From a virus: 22,879 nt of DNA. The DNA lies in the IMG/VR virus record IMGVR_UViG_3300044950_000448, positions 1 to 22,879 of that record. One strand, written 5' to 3'. A program made the translations under genes and the position numbers. The notes under the pieces are model-generated. The model worked only from the letters and a program-made list of their open reading frames with translations. It made no database searches and was not told the origin of the DNA. Shown piece after piece: positions 6,655 through 16,500 of the stretch (its first letter is position 1; every line of letters starts with the position of its first letter).

Positions 6655-9600
6655 ATGTCTACTCTAGGGCTATGGGCCGTAGAGCTCAAACCAGAAGCAT
6701 GGTTCAGTACGGAGATAGAAGCAATAGGCTGGTTTGACGGCGATTTACTGACAGGACAGATACCTACATACGTCACTGTTACGTCTTCACAAACTTCAGC
6801 AATATGTTCAACTTGTACCATTCAACACACCAATGGCGTACAAGCAAATAATTCCCAAATCATAGAGAATTGCTCCGCAACGACTGTTCGACAAACACAT
6901 AACACACAAGTCAATGCATCTCAATCATCCGCAATCTCATCATCAACGTCGATATCGCAAACACACCTAATCAGTTCGTCGAATTCACAATCGCTTTTGA
7001 GTTATTCCGACGCATCGATACAACAGACACGTAAGCTAACAGTTAATATATCGCAATTTAGTACGCAATGTTCGTTATGTGCCGTTTCACAGACACATAA
7101 TCTGACCGTACAGTCTTCTCAAAACACTTTAAATGCTACAAACATAGCGACATACCGTACAAGAGATGTTCAAGTCTCTTGGGTACAATTTGATACGTTG
7201 GCTGTAGGTGAAGACGTACAGGTTCTGACGACCAATTCAGTTGTGTCGAATGTCGCGAATGGCGTCTCTATCAACGTCACGAAGCTAGTCTCCGGAACTA
7301 GTTCGCAATCGCTGAATTCGTGTTCAACAGCAGCTATTCAACAGACACGTAAGATATCAGCTATAGGATCTCAAGTCCTTGATTCGTGTTCAACAGCAGC
7401 TATTCAACAGACACGTAAGATATCAGCTTTAAATTCACAGACAGTTGTACAAGTAAACTCTCTACAAACATATTACATAAATTTTGTCAATGCGTTAGGT
7501 TCACAAGTATCAAGCGCATTGAATGCGTCGAATATAAGACAAACACATAGTCTGATTCCGGAGAAGTCAGGCGCGGAAATATACAGTAATGCCATAGCAA
7601 TATATTATAGACGTCTTGTGTCGCCGGTGTCTTCCTCGGTTGTGGATATCGTCAGTACATCACAGATCATTCAGACACACAAAATATCTTTAGCCAATTC
7701 ACAAAATACAACTAATACAAACAATTCGGCGATACAACAAACACATAAGGTCTCGGTCAATAATTCTCAAAACTTAAACAGTTGCTCGACCGTAGCGATA
7801 CGTGGTGTACATCTTCTTTCTTGTGCTTCTAGTAACGTAAATGTTGATTGTAACTCTATTCAGACTGGCCTGACACATAGGTTAAGTGTCGCTGTAACTA
7901 ACGTAACGAATAGTGTAAATCCTGTTATCATTTACTACAAGCTTATTGTTGAAGGTTCTTCCAGCAACTTGTACACGGCGACTAACGATATATCGATCAG
8001 ACCAACACATCGTATTTCGTTAAACAATTCCAATTCATTTGTGTCGGCGAACGCCATAACCACAGATGACATAGCAATGTTAGCCGTTTCAAACTCGACC
8101 GTTTCGAGTTCCATCGGCAATGTTCCGTTAAAACAAACACATAAGCTATCCTTAGCGACAGTCACAAATACCATCAACGTCAGTACAGTCAGTATCGAGC
8201 AAACCCATCAAGTTAATGCGATGAGTTGTGTGGTATATGGACAAGTGTCTTCGTCCAGCATAAATCACACCAAGAAACCGTCATTGGCGTCGTCCGACAT
8301 AGACATAACGTGCTTCGACTGTACAATCAGACAGACGCATCTACTCTCGGCAAACAACTTAAGTATATTGTCTAATTTAAGTCCGATACAGACATACTAC
8401 AGTCGTAATGTTTCGGCTTCAAATGTCGTGGTCGATGTTGTAAGCAACCCAATCAATGTATTGCAAACACGTAGTCTGATTCCGGCGAATTCAAGCACGG
8501 AAATAGACAGTAATGCCATAACAATATATTATAAGCGTTTGGTGTTGCCTGTTGACAGTTCTGTATATTCGCTTACCGGTGACTGTTCGATAAATAGTAC
8601 ACAATTGTTGTCAGTTAGCGTGGGTATGCAACCTGCGTCTTGTTCTGGCATTTCAATAAGACAGACGCATAGGGTCAACGCCGCAAGTTCAGCATCACAG
8701 ACCGCGATTATCGATATAGATCTTGAATCAACTTCTTCGATTGCGGCTTCGAACACGAACCAAGGCATTTCGACGAATAACATCGAGATACTGCCCACCA
8801 ATCGTTGTCAAGTTTCGAATAGTGAAGTTAGTATCGGTGTTAATACCGTACAGATAAAAGCCACACATAAGATTAGTGTCAATGATAGCCAATCTTATGT
8901 ATTGTCTAATAATGTCACAACGGGTGCAGAACATCTGGTCGCGGCTGCTGTATCCGAAATCGACATAAGTTCAAGTCAGGTTGCTTTAAGACAAACCAGC
9001 GCACTATCGGCAACAGATAGCACAGCGTATAACCAGAGTTCGGCTGTTTCGACTTTAAGTACGCATCTGTTAAGTTGTGTCAGCAGTCAGTCTGGTTCGA
9101 CTGCTTCGACATCAGCTCTGAAACAGACGCATCTGCTACAATCAGCTAATAGTACGATCACATCGTCATCAAATAACGCAACCATCGGCAGCGAGGCTTT
9201 ACTTAATATAGCGAGTTCTCGTTCGACGAGTGCGACTGACGGTGTATATATCAGACAGACAAACTATGTTAACGCGATTGAATCTTTTGTAGCTTCTACA
9301 TTATCTACGGTCAGTACAGGTGCAGAGCATTTAATTAATCCCGCGAATAGTGTCGTACTTGGTTCACTGAATAATATACAGATCAGACAAACACATCGTG
9401 TTTCGACGGCAAATAGTGTATTCAACAGCAATGTTAACATATTAGAGATCGATCAAGAACAATTAATAAGAATTTTACCGGAATCGTCCGTTGTTGTATC
9501 GAATTTGAATTCATCGAATATCGTATCGACACATCTGATCACAGTATCGAATAGTAGAATCGATTCGAGTGCGGACAATGTGATTCTTGATGGAATAGAT

Positions 9601-10005
9601 CTTTATGAGATCCTTGCGACTCCGATTCATGTACCGGTCACGACGAATAATGTACAAGTACTTCAGACGCACTTATTGGGCTGTTCGGATGTAATATCGA
9701 ATATAACCACGCTTTCATTAGATATAAATCTGACACATATTCTTTATTGTGTAAACAGTCAGATCGCTTCTCAAACATCACGTGTGAGTTGTGTAGATGC
9801 GTCTAGGGTAGGCATAAGTCGTGTTTATTTAAAATCGTTGTTAAATCCAGATGTTTCTTTACAATCCAGAAATGGTAGTGAACTAAACGACACATCCCTT
9901 GTATCAAATAGATACGTTGATGACTCAAGTTTCAGCGCTTCTGCCTTACTAACGTCGAGAGTAAATAAACGTATTTCTCTCATCTCAAAGGTAAATAGAT
10001 TATGA
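6655..10005 (+). CDS. Giant 22-residue-repeat protein, putative beta-solenoid fibre
   Basis: A 1116-residue protein with no recognised enzymatic domain. The ATG at 6655 is three bases after the previous stop and lacks a clear SD, suggesting reinitiation. Residues 1-40 (W-A-V-E-L-K-P-E-A-W-F-S ... G-W-F-D-G-D-L) are a short N-terminal segment I have seen on other phage structural proteins. From about residue 41 to 1040 it is a tandem array of about 45 units of 22 residues: Q-T-H/R-x-L/I-S, three variable residues, S-Q, then a Ser/Asn/Thr-rich stretch and a closing I-x. Some units replace Q-T-H with Q-T-Y-Y or I-Y-Y-K/R. Ser, Asn, Thr, Gln, Val and Ile dominate, acidic residues are rare, and basic residues sit mainly after the H/R. 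Regular 22-residue spacing fits a beta-solenoid or trimeric fibre shaft. The last about 75 residues are non-repetitive. Function inferred: extended fibre or whisker. Confidence 0.8.
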   Translation: MSTLGLWAVELKPEAWFSTEIEAIGWFDGDLLTGQIPTYVTVTSSQTSAICSTCTIQHTNGVQANNSQIIENCSATTVRQTHNTQVNASQSSAISSSTSISQTHLISSSNSQSLLSYSDASIQQTRKLTVNISQFSTQCSLCAVSQTHNLTVQSSQNTLNATNIATYRTRDVQVSWVQFDTLAVGEDVQVLTTNSVVSNVANGVSINVTKLVSGTSSQSLNSCSTAAIQQTRKISAIGSQVLDSCSTAAIQQTRKISALNSQTVVQVNSLQTYYINFVNALGSQVSSALNASNIRQTHSLIPEKSGAEIYSNAIAIYYRRLVSPVSSSVVDIVSTSQIIQTHKISLANSQNTTNTNNSAIQQTHKVSVNNSQNLNSCSTVAIRGVHLLSCASSNVNVDCNSIQTGLTHRLSVAVTNVTNSVNPVIIYYKLIVEGSSSNLYTATNDISIRPTHRISLNNSNSFVSANAITTDDIAMLAVSNSTVSSSIGNVPLKQTHKLSLATVTNTINVSTVSIEQTHQVNAMSCVVYGQVSSSSINHTKKPSLASSDIDITCFDCTIRQTHLLSANNLSILSNLSPIQTYYSRNVSASNVVVDVVSNPINVLQTRSLIPANSSTEIDSNAITIYYKRLVLPVDSSVYSLTGDCSINSTQLLSVSVGMQPASCSGISIRQTHRVNAASSASQTAIIDIDLESTSSIAASNTNQGISTNNIEILPTNRCQVSNSEVSIGVNTVQIKATHKISVNDSQSYVLSNNVTTGAEHLVAAAVSEIDISSSQVALRQTSALSATDSTAYNQSSAVSTLSTHLLSCVSSQSGSTASTSALKQTHLLQSANSTITSSSNNATIGSEALLNIASSRSTSATDGVYIRQTNYVNAIESFVASTLSTVSTGAEHLINPANSVVLGSLNNIQIRQTHRVSTANSVFNSNVNILEIDQEQLIRILPESSVVVSNLNSSNIVSTHLITVSNSRIDSSADNVILDGIDLYEILATPIHVPVTTNNVQVLQTHLLGCSDVISNITTLSLDINLTHILYCVNSQIASQTSRVSCVDASRVGISRVYLKSLLNPDVSLQSRNGSELNDTSLVSNRYVDDSSFSASALLTSRVNKRISLISKVNRL
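6770..9790 (+). repeat. 66-bp coding repeat array (22-residue units)
   Basis: About 45 degenerate in-frame units of 66 bp. One pair remains nearly unchanged: 47 identical bases at 7316-7362 and 7382-7428. A longer block at about 7550-7630 (S-L-I-P-x-x-S ... Y-Y-R-R-L-V) recurs at about 8470-8550, showing duplication of several units at once. Confidence 0.85.
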
Positions 10006-10283
10006 CAAAGCTCTATGTAGGTGACGTGGGATCCGAAATCATCCTGGAAACAGGTATGGATCTCACAGGAGCGCTTTCACTTAATATCATCGGCAGACGA
10101 CCCGATTTTTCGGAGTTCGTCTGGACAGCTACCCAGCATGAATTGACGCACGTGAAACATGTGACGGCATTGGATGAGCTGAATATGGATGGTATCTGGA
10201 CATTACAGTCTGATGTGGAAATGCTTAATGGTAATTGGTTGGGTGAGTCAGTCTCACTTGAAATTTTCAGAAAGTTTAATTAA
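10002..10283 (+). CDS. Small phage structural protein, baseplate/fibre-associated type
   Basis: A 93-residue protein starting T-K-L-Y-V-G-D-V-G-S-E-I-I-L-E-T-G, then a beta-rich body ending L-G-E-S-V-S-L-E-I-F. The pattern (a linear polypeptide constraint such as D-G-I-W-T-L-Q-S-D-V-E) is like the BppU N-terminal type domain of phage baseplates, and I have seen similar small proteins beside fibre genes; that link is from memory. The ATG at 10002 overlaps the previous stop (ATGA), with AAAGG about 10 bases upstream. The next gene follows after 9 bases. No enzymatic residues. Confidence 0.6.
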   Translation: MTKLYVGDVGSEIILETGMDLTGALSLNIIGRRPDFSEFVWTATQHELTHVKHVTALDELNMDGIWTLQSDVEMLNGNWLGESVSLEIFRKFN

Positions 10284-10292
10284 AGGATTTTT

Positions 10293-10499
10293 ATGTCAAA
10301 CCCAAAATTGACCCCGGAAATAACACCTCAAGTCGTTCAGGAAGTTGTTGTCAAGAAAGAAGTTAACAACATGCCGACCACTGTATCTAATCCATCTGAC
10401 TGGGCTATTCAACCTATGGATGACGACACAATTGAGGCCACGATGGGTGCGTATCGTTTCGTTGGAACGATGGTTGAGTTTAATAGTCTGATCAAGTAA
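10293..10499 (+). CDS. Small hypothetical phage protein upstream of portal
   Basis: A 68-residue protein with AAAGGA 5-6 bases before ATG 10293. The N-terminal 25 residues are Pro/Val/Glu/Lys-rich and probably disordered. The C-terminal about 35 residues (W-A-I-Q-P-M-D-D-D-T-I-E-A ... Y-R-F-V-G-T-M-V-E-F-N) look like a compact beta fold. An internal ATG (codon 27) could give a shorter product. No family recognised. Its stop is one base before the portal ATG, so portal translation is probably coupled to it. Confidence 0.6.
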   Translation: MSNPKLTPEITPQVVQEVVVKKEVNNMPTTVSNPSDWAIQPMDDDTIEATMGAYRFVGTMVEFNSLIK

Positions 10500-10500
10500 A

Positions 10501-12039
10501 ATGGCGATCCAAGCAGTTCAGAAAACTCTGGCGGATCCCATTGCCGCTTATACTGAGGCGGAAAGAGGGTGGAAGATTGGAAGAGCTGCTTGTAAAGGTT
10601 CGTCCGATATAAAGGCACTCGACAGGTTTGTTTCGATTAGTGACAACCTGTTGATTCCTTTTTCACCGTCTATGACGCAACCACAATACGATTTTTATAA
10701 GTCTGAAGCTGAGTGGCCAGGTATTGTATCACAGTACGCCAAGATGCTGGTCGGTGGGTTATTGCGTAAGAAACCCGTATTGACACTGCCTGATGATGTC
10801 CCGGAAGACGCCAACGATTGGATCATGAACCAATTCGGTCAAGACGAAATAACGTTGGCCGCTTTTCTTGACGATGCGTTGTGGGAAGAGATGCAAACAG
10901 GTCGTGCATGGATTCAAGTCGATTTTCCCAAGGTATCCAAGCCGGATGAAATGACAAGAGAAGAACTTCTTGAATTACGCCCCTATGCTATTCTCCACAA
11001 AGCTGAAACGATAATCAACTGGACCATCACCACTGGCGAGGATGGTGCTCAGATGTTGAGTCGTCTTATCATCAGAGCCGTGGAAGAATCTTTCGACGAT
11101 GGTCAGTATGAATTTCATCCCAAGTTGACAAATATCATCTGGGTACATGAGATTCGCGAAGGTAACTATCGAATCAGGAAATATCGTGACAAATCGGACG
11201 GTACGGTACACAGTGCCGTAAGTTATGATTTGGAAGAGACGAATGAAAACATTCTATTCAACGGTGAACGCTTAAAATATATTCCAATATGGCCTTTGAA
11301 CGGTAGCGTGAAGATTGTCGGACAGATGTTGATGCCGATCATTGACAAAGAGATCGCTCTCTACAATAAAACCAGTCGCAGAAATCATCTACTGTATGGT
11401 GCCGCTACGTACACGCCTGTTATATTCTCCGACATGCCCGATGACGATTTTGATGCACTCGTCGAAGGTGGTTTGGGTACTTGGCTACGACTTAGAAGTA
11501 ACGACAGAGCTGAGATTCTCGACACACCCACGGCCGCATTGAAAGATATGGAGACGGCCATAGCCGCACATATCGAAGAAATGGCCAAGATGGGTATCAG
11601 AATGTTGTCTCCGGAATCCGCACAATCCGGTGTGGCTCTTGAGATTCGTAACGCCGCACAGACATCACAATTGGGAACATTAAATCAAAAAGTAAGTAAT
11701 CAGCTACGTTCGATTATTTGCTTTATGATCAATTGGCGTTACGGTACAGATTACAAGGAAACGGATCTTGAGTTTAATTTATCTGAAGATTTCAACCCGG
11801 TTCCGTTGGGTGCGGATTGGTTACGACTTGCCACTGAATGGTATCAACAAGGTTTCTTACCAAGAAGTATCTGGTTGTCATTGTTGAAACAAAACGATAT
11901 GATCACACCGGATTACGATGACGAAGAGGGTCGTAAAGAAATTAACGAAGATGAATTGATTGTATTGCAAAAAGACCAGAATATGGACTATGCAAATCAA
12001 TCATTCGAAGCGCAAAAGACATCGGAAAAAGAAGTTTAA
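10501..12039 (+). CDS. Portal protein, DUF4055 family
   Basis: A 512-residue protein that forms the dodecameric ring at one capsid vertex, through which DNA is packaged and leaves. The family is recognised by the N-terminal segment with W-P-G-I-V-S-Q-Y-A-K-M-L-V-G-G-L-L-R-K (about residues 72-90), I-P-I-W-P-L-N-G (261-268), and the C-terminal helix and loop M-A-K-M-G-I-R-M-L-S-P-E ... G-V-A-L-E-I-R-N-A (361-385) typical of DUF4055. The length is normal for the family. The ATG is one base after the preceding stop with no convincing SD, so it probably depends on reinitiation. Residues 475-512 are an acidic, polar tail. It is followed by a structured GC-rich gap before the MuF gene. Confidence 0.92.
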   Translation: MAIQAVQKTLADPIAAYTEAERGWKIGRAACKGSSDIKALDRFVSISDNLLIPFSPSMTQPQYDFYKSEAEWPGIVSQYAKMLVGGLLRKKPVLTLPDDVPEDANDWIMNQFGQDEITLAAFLDDALWEEMQTGRAWIQVDFPKVSKPDEMTREELLELRPYAILHKAETIINWTITTGEDGAQMLSRLIIRAVEESFDDGQYEFHPKLTNIIWVHEIREGNYRIRKYRDKSDGTVHSAVSYDLEETNENILFNGERLKYIPIWPLNGSVKIVGQMLMPIIDKEIALYNKTSRRNHLLYGAATYTPVIFSDMPDDDFDALVEGGLGTWLRLRSNDRAEILDTPTAALKDMETAIAAHIEEMAKMGIRMLSPESAQSGVALEIRNAAQTSQLGTLNQKVSNQLRSIICFMINWRYGTDYKETDLEFNLSEDFNPVPLGADWLRLATEWYQQGFLPRSIWLSLLKQNDMITPDYDDEEGRKEINEDELIVLQKDQNMDYANQSFEAQKTSEKEV

Positions 12040-12174
12040 TAAATAAGCAAATCCCTCGCGTCCGACTCCGCACCGCATTTTCGCCCCGTGGCGGGAGTGT
12101 CGGCGAGTCCCGCGAGTCCCGAGTGGGTATCTCAGCGGCCCAAGAAGGTACCATTTTGAAACAGGAGTTGGTGA
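12040..12174 (+). other. GC-rich structured intergenic stretch between portal and MuF gene
   Basis: The 135-base gap differs sharply from its AT-richer surroundings. Bases 12055-12116 can fold as nested stems: CTCGCG (12055-12060) with CGCGAG (12111-12116); CCGACTCC (12062-12069) with GGAGT and CGG (12094-12098, 12101-12103) around a 2-nt bulge; and an inner hairpin CGCC/GGCG with loop CCGT (12082-12093). A 9-bp unit CGAGTCCCG is repeated head to tail at 12104-12121. No T-run follows. An AGGAG at 12163-12167 serves the MuF gene. It may be an RNA control element, processing site or insertion remnant; no known RNA family is recognised. Confidence 0.45.
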
Positions 12175-13560
12175 ATGATCCCGAAAAACGCTAACACAGA
12201 GATTTACGATAAGACACTTGATCGAGCTGCGATGATACGTTTATACGAAAGGCGTGTAAACGGTAAGATCGAGCTTGTATTGAACGGCCACGTTGTACGG
12301 ACAGATAAACTTATTCGAGATGCAATATTGTCTCAAAAAGGCTTCGAAGCATTTCGAGAAGCTGTTGATCAAGAATTATTTAAGACGTTCAAAGAGGTAT
12401 ACGCAACTTCGAAACGTTCCCTACTGGATCTTGCAACAGATCAGGTCTCATTCGCGTATCAGACAATTGAAAACTCTATGGGACATATTTGGCGTACAGA
12501 ACGTCCTAAGATGCGAATTGCTGAAGATCTGGTATTAAAACGACCTATATATTCTGATAAGACACTGGAAGCTGGTTGGCATTCGATTTCATTAGGTGAA
12601 AAGAAACGCCTGGAAAATGTGATTCGAAAAGGGATGGCTGAAGGTAAGAATGTGAATCAAATAGCTTTAGATGTTCGTAAAGGCAACATTCACAACATAA
12701 CCATGAATCAATCTCGTGGATTGGTTGTGACGGCGATCACAAGTGTGAAATCACAAGCTGATCAGGCAGTGTATATGGCTAATGAAAAAGCCATTCAAGG
12801 TTGGCAATATGTGGCGGTACTCGACTCACGCACCACACCGCTGTGTGCACATAGAGACGGTACAATATATCCTGTGGAAGATACGAGCCATCTTCCACCT
12901 GCTCATTTCCATTGTCGTAGTACGACCGTTCCTGTGTTTAAATCATGGGGCGATATGGGATCGTTGGAAGGTGTTTCACAAGTACGTAAGCGTAATCTTG
13001 CCGGACTGTCGAAAGAACAGATAGCTTTTTATGACGGTCAGACACCGCTTAAAGAATCGTATAATGATTGGCTCCTTCGCCAACCGCGTGACGTACAGTT
13101 GCGTCATTTAGGTGATTACAAGAAAGTTGAATTGTTCAATTCCCACGAACTGTCTGTGGACAAATTTACTAATGCCGAAGGTAATTCAATCGGTATTAAC
13201 GAATTGAGAGCGATGACCGGTGTCGCACCTATGGACACAAAACGTTTTGCTAGCGCGAAGCAAAGACTTGATTCGATGCGCTTGTGGGCGACCACACCAG
13301 ATGATTTCATCAATGATCCGAAATTACAGAAGACGTTGAAAGATTACTATCTGCTACAGGCAGGCGAGCTTGACGGAACATTATCTCTGACGAATTATCG
13401 TGGTAATCTTTTACATACTAAAGCTGCGACCAAGCGGCGTGTATTACAAAATTCACCTACGGAAGAACAGCTTAAATATAATCCGATAACAGGAAGGTAT
13501 GATGACACACGTATGTTAACCCTCTCCAGAAACATTGGTCAGTCGTATACACTTAATTGA
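12175..13560 (+). CDS. MuF-like minor head protein (SPP1 gp7/Mu gpF family)
   Basis: A 461-residue protein; ATG 12175 follows AGGAG with 7-nt spacing. Residues about 140-256 form the MuF domain: an all-helical lead-in, then V-L-D-S-R-T-T-P-L-C224 ... D228-G ... P-P-A-H244-F-H-C247-R, the classic Cys/His signature of the family. Downstream, Y-D-G-Q-T-P-L-K-E-S-Y-N-D-W-L-L-R-Q-P (286-304) matches the extension I recall in MuF proteins of DUF4055-portal phages. MuF proteins bind the portal or capsid interior, take part in head assembly and DNA exit, and in many prophages carry C-terminal toxin domains. None is recognised here; instead the gene overlaps an RNA polymerase gene by 26 bases in the +1 frame. 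Residues 310-461 are a helical extension of unknown function. Confidence 0.88.
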   Translation: MIPKNANTEIYDKTLDRAAMIRLYERRVNGKIELVLNGHVVRTDKLIRDAILSQKGFEAFREAVDQELFKTFKEVYATSKRSLLDLATDQVSFAYQTIENSMGHIWRTERPKMRIAEDLVLKRPIYSDKTLEAGWHSISLGEKKRLENVIRKGMAEGKNVNQIALDVRKGNIHNITMNQSRGLVVTAITSVKSQADQAVYMANEKAIQGWQYVAVLDSRTTPLCAHRDGTIYPVEDTSHLPPAHFHCRSTTVPVFKSWGDMGSLEGVSQVRKRNLAGLSKEQIAFYDGQTPLKESYNDWLLRQPRDVQLRHLGDYKKVELFNSHELSVDKFTNAEGNSIGINELRAMTGVAPMDTKRFASAKQRLDSMRLWATTPDDFINDPKLQKTLKDYYLLQAGELDGTLSLTNYRGNLLHTKAATKRRVLQNSPTEEQLKYNPITGRYDDTRMLTLSRNIGQSYTLN

Positions 13561-16500
13561 AAATAGTACGTCGCTGCTAGACGATGATAAAATGTTCTTG
13601 AAGACATTTATCGATGATTTAGAAGATTCCATGAGTGTCAATGAACGTGCCGTTGTTGCTGATAATCTCCGTATTATGTTCACAAGATACCGTGTAAATA
13701 AAGAATTATGGACGAATTTCAAAGCTGTGTCGCAATCACAGCTGAAATTTGATTTGATGAATATATCAGATTACATAGAAACACAGGTACGTAAGGACTC
13801 TGACCTTCTCAAGAAACTTCTCCAAGATAATTATATAGATCCTGTGCTCGGGCCTGTGCAGTTACAAAGTCTTCATGATAGTTTCATTGATAATATCTTT
13901 AAACGTAATAAATGGGAAGACACCACGGCACCGAAGATAGCTCGAGAACTTAGAGGAATGATCGACACAAAGATTCCTCCCAAAATTCGTGTCAGAATGT
14001 CGGACAGAGATCTTCAAGGGTTCTATCTTCGTTTTGCACATCGCTTGAGTCTTGCTGATTCACCCGACAGAGACCAATTGGCCATTGCATTGGGACGTGA
14101 CTTACATAATGCCGCAAATCTCAATGGTTCAAGAAACGAGTGGTATAAAGTTGGTGTTAAACTTCTAGATGATGCGGATGATAAAGGCTTTTATAAGCTT
14201 GAGACGTTCGGTGTACAGAAACGTCGAATGAAATCGAGAAACGGCGGTCGTTTGTTTGGACCGTACTATGAAACATTTAGTGTTAATCTTCGCATTGTGG
14301 ACCCACGTATTCAAGAGTATGCCAAGTTGACACGTAGCGTAGATATAGGTCTTCGCGTGTCCGTGACCGATCCGAAGAATCAGTTGATCGTCAGAGAAGG
14401 TTACAAGACCTATTTTGTGAAACGCGGTTTGGGATACTCAGACACAAGAATTCCGATCACATCCACAGGAAGCTTCAGCGACTTCCCTGTAGAATTCATC
14501 GACAAGAATATGGCGGATGCTCTAAATTGGGCATCGGAAGCTAAATACAAAGTTGATCCAGAATTCCATAACTTCATCAAGAAGCTCTTGTATTTTGAAG
14601 ATGATAAAGGTAAGGCAACATACTTCAATGAATTGAATACGTATAAGCATTACATCGCTGAACGTGGTGATTCTTACGAACGTTTCAAGGCCATGGAATG
14701 GTTAACAGACAATGACAAAGCTTTCAGCAATCATCCTTTCCTTGACCATCGTGCGCGTATTTATGAACGTGGTTTGATCGGCCCACAATCCGGTGAGACG
14801 TTCAGACCGTTCCTCAACACAGAAGATGCTAAGATACTTGGTGTAAAAGGTTTTAAGAATCTTCAAGATCAGATTGGTGCTTTCATCGGTGGTTTGGATG
14901 ATTATTTTGAAGGCAATTACAATTCACTCACGTTCACAGGTAGGCAGAAGATAGCTGAGAAGTGGCGTCCCGAGATGGTTAAGCTTGGCAATCACATGCT
15001 TAGAGCTAAGCCCGGAGATATTCGTGCTGTACTTGAGTCTGAGATGTTCAAGAGAATCGATGGAGAAGACCTGGGTAAGTTTATGCGATTTGCTATGGAA
15101 ACTGCAAAACTTGATGGATACTTATCAGGTAATTACACGAGAGCTAGTCTATCGTCTTTAGATAAGTACAAGACAGCTTTGGCACTAGAACAAGATGCCT
15201 CATCATCCGGTGCTCAGATCATTGCATTGACGACGCGTAACAAACAACTCGCTGAATTGTCAAATGTCGTGCCCACATCTCAGAAACAACGTCTCTACGA
15301 TGAAATTGCCGGCGCGACTTATGATGATCCTCGTTTCAAGGAACTAAACAAGAAGTTTGGTTTAACTGAGAAAGACCTAAGAAAAGCATCTAAGGCTCAA
15401 AACATGGTCACGTTCTACGGAGCTGGTGTACGTACAGGTATTCTGAATGTCGAAGGAAAATTGTCAAAGATCCTTGGAAAAGAAGGCAATACATTAGTCG
15501 TGAAAGCTGCGGATCGTGACACGGTGCTAAATGAAATATCTGCGAGAATGGCACGTTATGAGAAATTCGATCAAGAAACGTATTTGGAATTGAAACAACT
15601 TCGAACAGACGTTAAAGACATATTCAACAAAGGCACACAACCAGGGGATGAGATTCTTGAGCAGTTATATTTCTTAGACAGCAAGACAAAAGATCTTGTA
15701 ACAAAACTCTCAGCCAACTACGATCGAGTTGTCACACCCGACGATTTCGCACAAATCGCTGCGATTATGAGTGACCATCTTCGGGAACAAGTACCTATAC
15801 TGAAGGATTTCACGAGCTTCTTTGGCAGGCTGGCAGAGGACTATCTCACACATGCTAAACCATCCAACAGTAATTTCGACTGGAAGTCTATCGCTAAGAC
15901 ACGTATCTTGCCACACAAAAAGGGTGGTTACAAATTGCCAGACCGTGTCAGTGAAGTATTGGGATTAAAAGCTGGTGAACCTGTATCTGAAAAGATACTT
16001 AAGAGATTTGGTTTTTGGAAACCCAACGGCACACTGGATGAATTGATCAACGGTGTTGCTGATCCGAAAACTCGTAGAATTGGTGCTAAGTATATGAAGG
16101 TTGAGGTCGTGTTGCCGATTCCTAATTGGAAAAAGAAGGCATTGGCGACGGAAGTCGAAGTGATTCCAGCGATTGAGGTATTCGAAGCGAATAAACTTCC
16201 TAAGTCCTGGACGAACGTACCTTGGATTAATTTTGACGGTAAAACAATAGAACAGAATTTCACACAAAGTTTTGAAGAGCGATTACGCTACAAAGACAAA
16301 AACGGTAATTGGATCACGAATATAATCCAAGTACCACAAAAGACTAATGCCACCTGGTGGGATCAAATAATAAATCGTGACGGGAAAATCAACGACATAG
16401 CGGATGCAATGAAAGCACGTACTGCTTATGCGGTTAACGGAAATCACAGCAATGACGCGACCATAGTGAAACGTTTTCATTTATGGGGGCGTAATAATAA

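Noticed and set aside
12175-13560. Toxin domain at the C-terminus of the MuF protein
   Set aside because: Residues 310-461 show no recognisable nuclease, deaminase or ADP-ribosyltransferase motif; no immunity gene follows.
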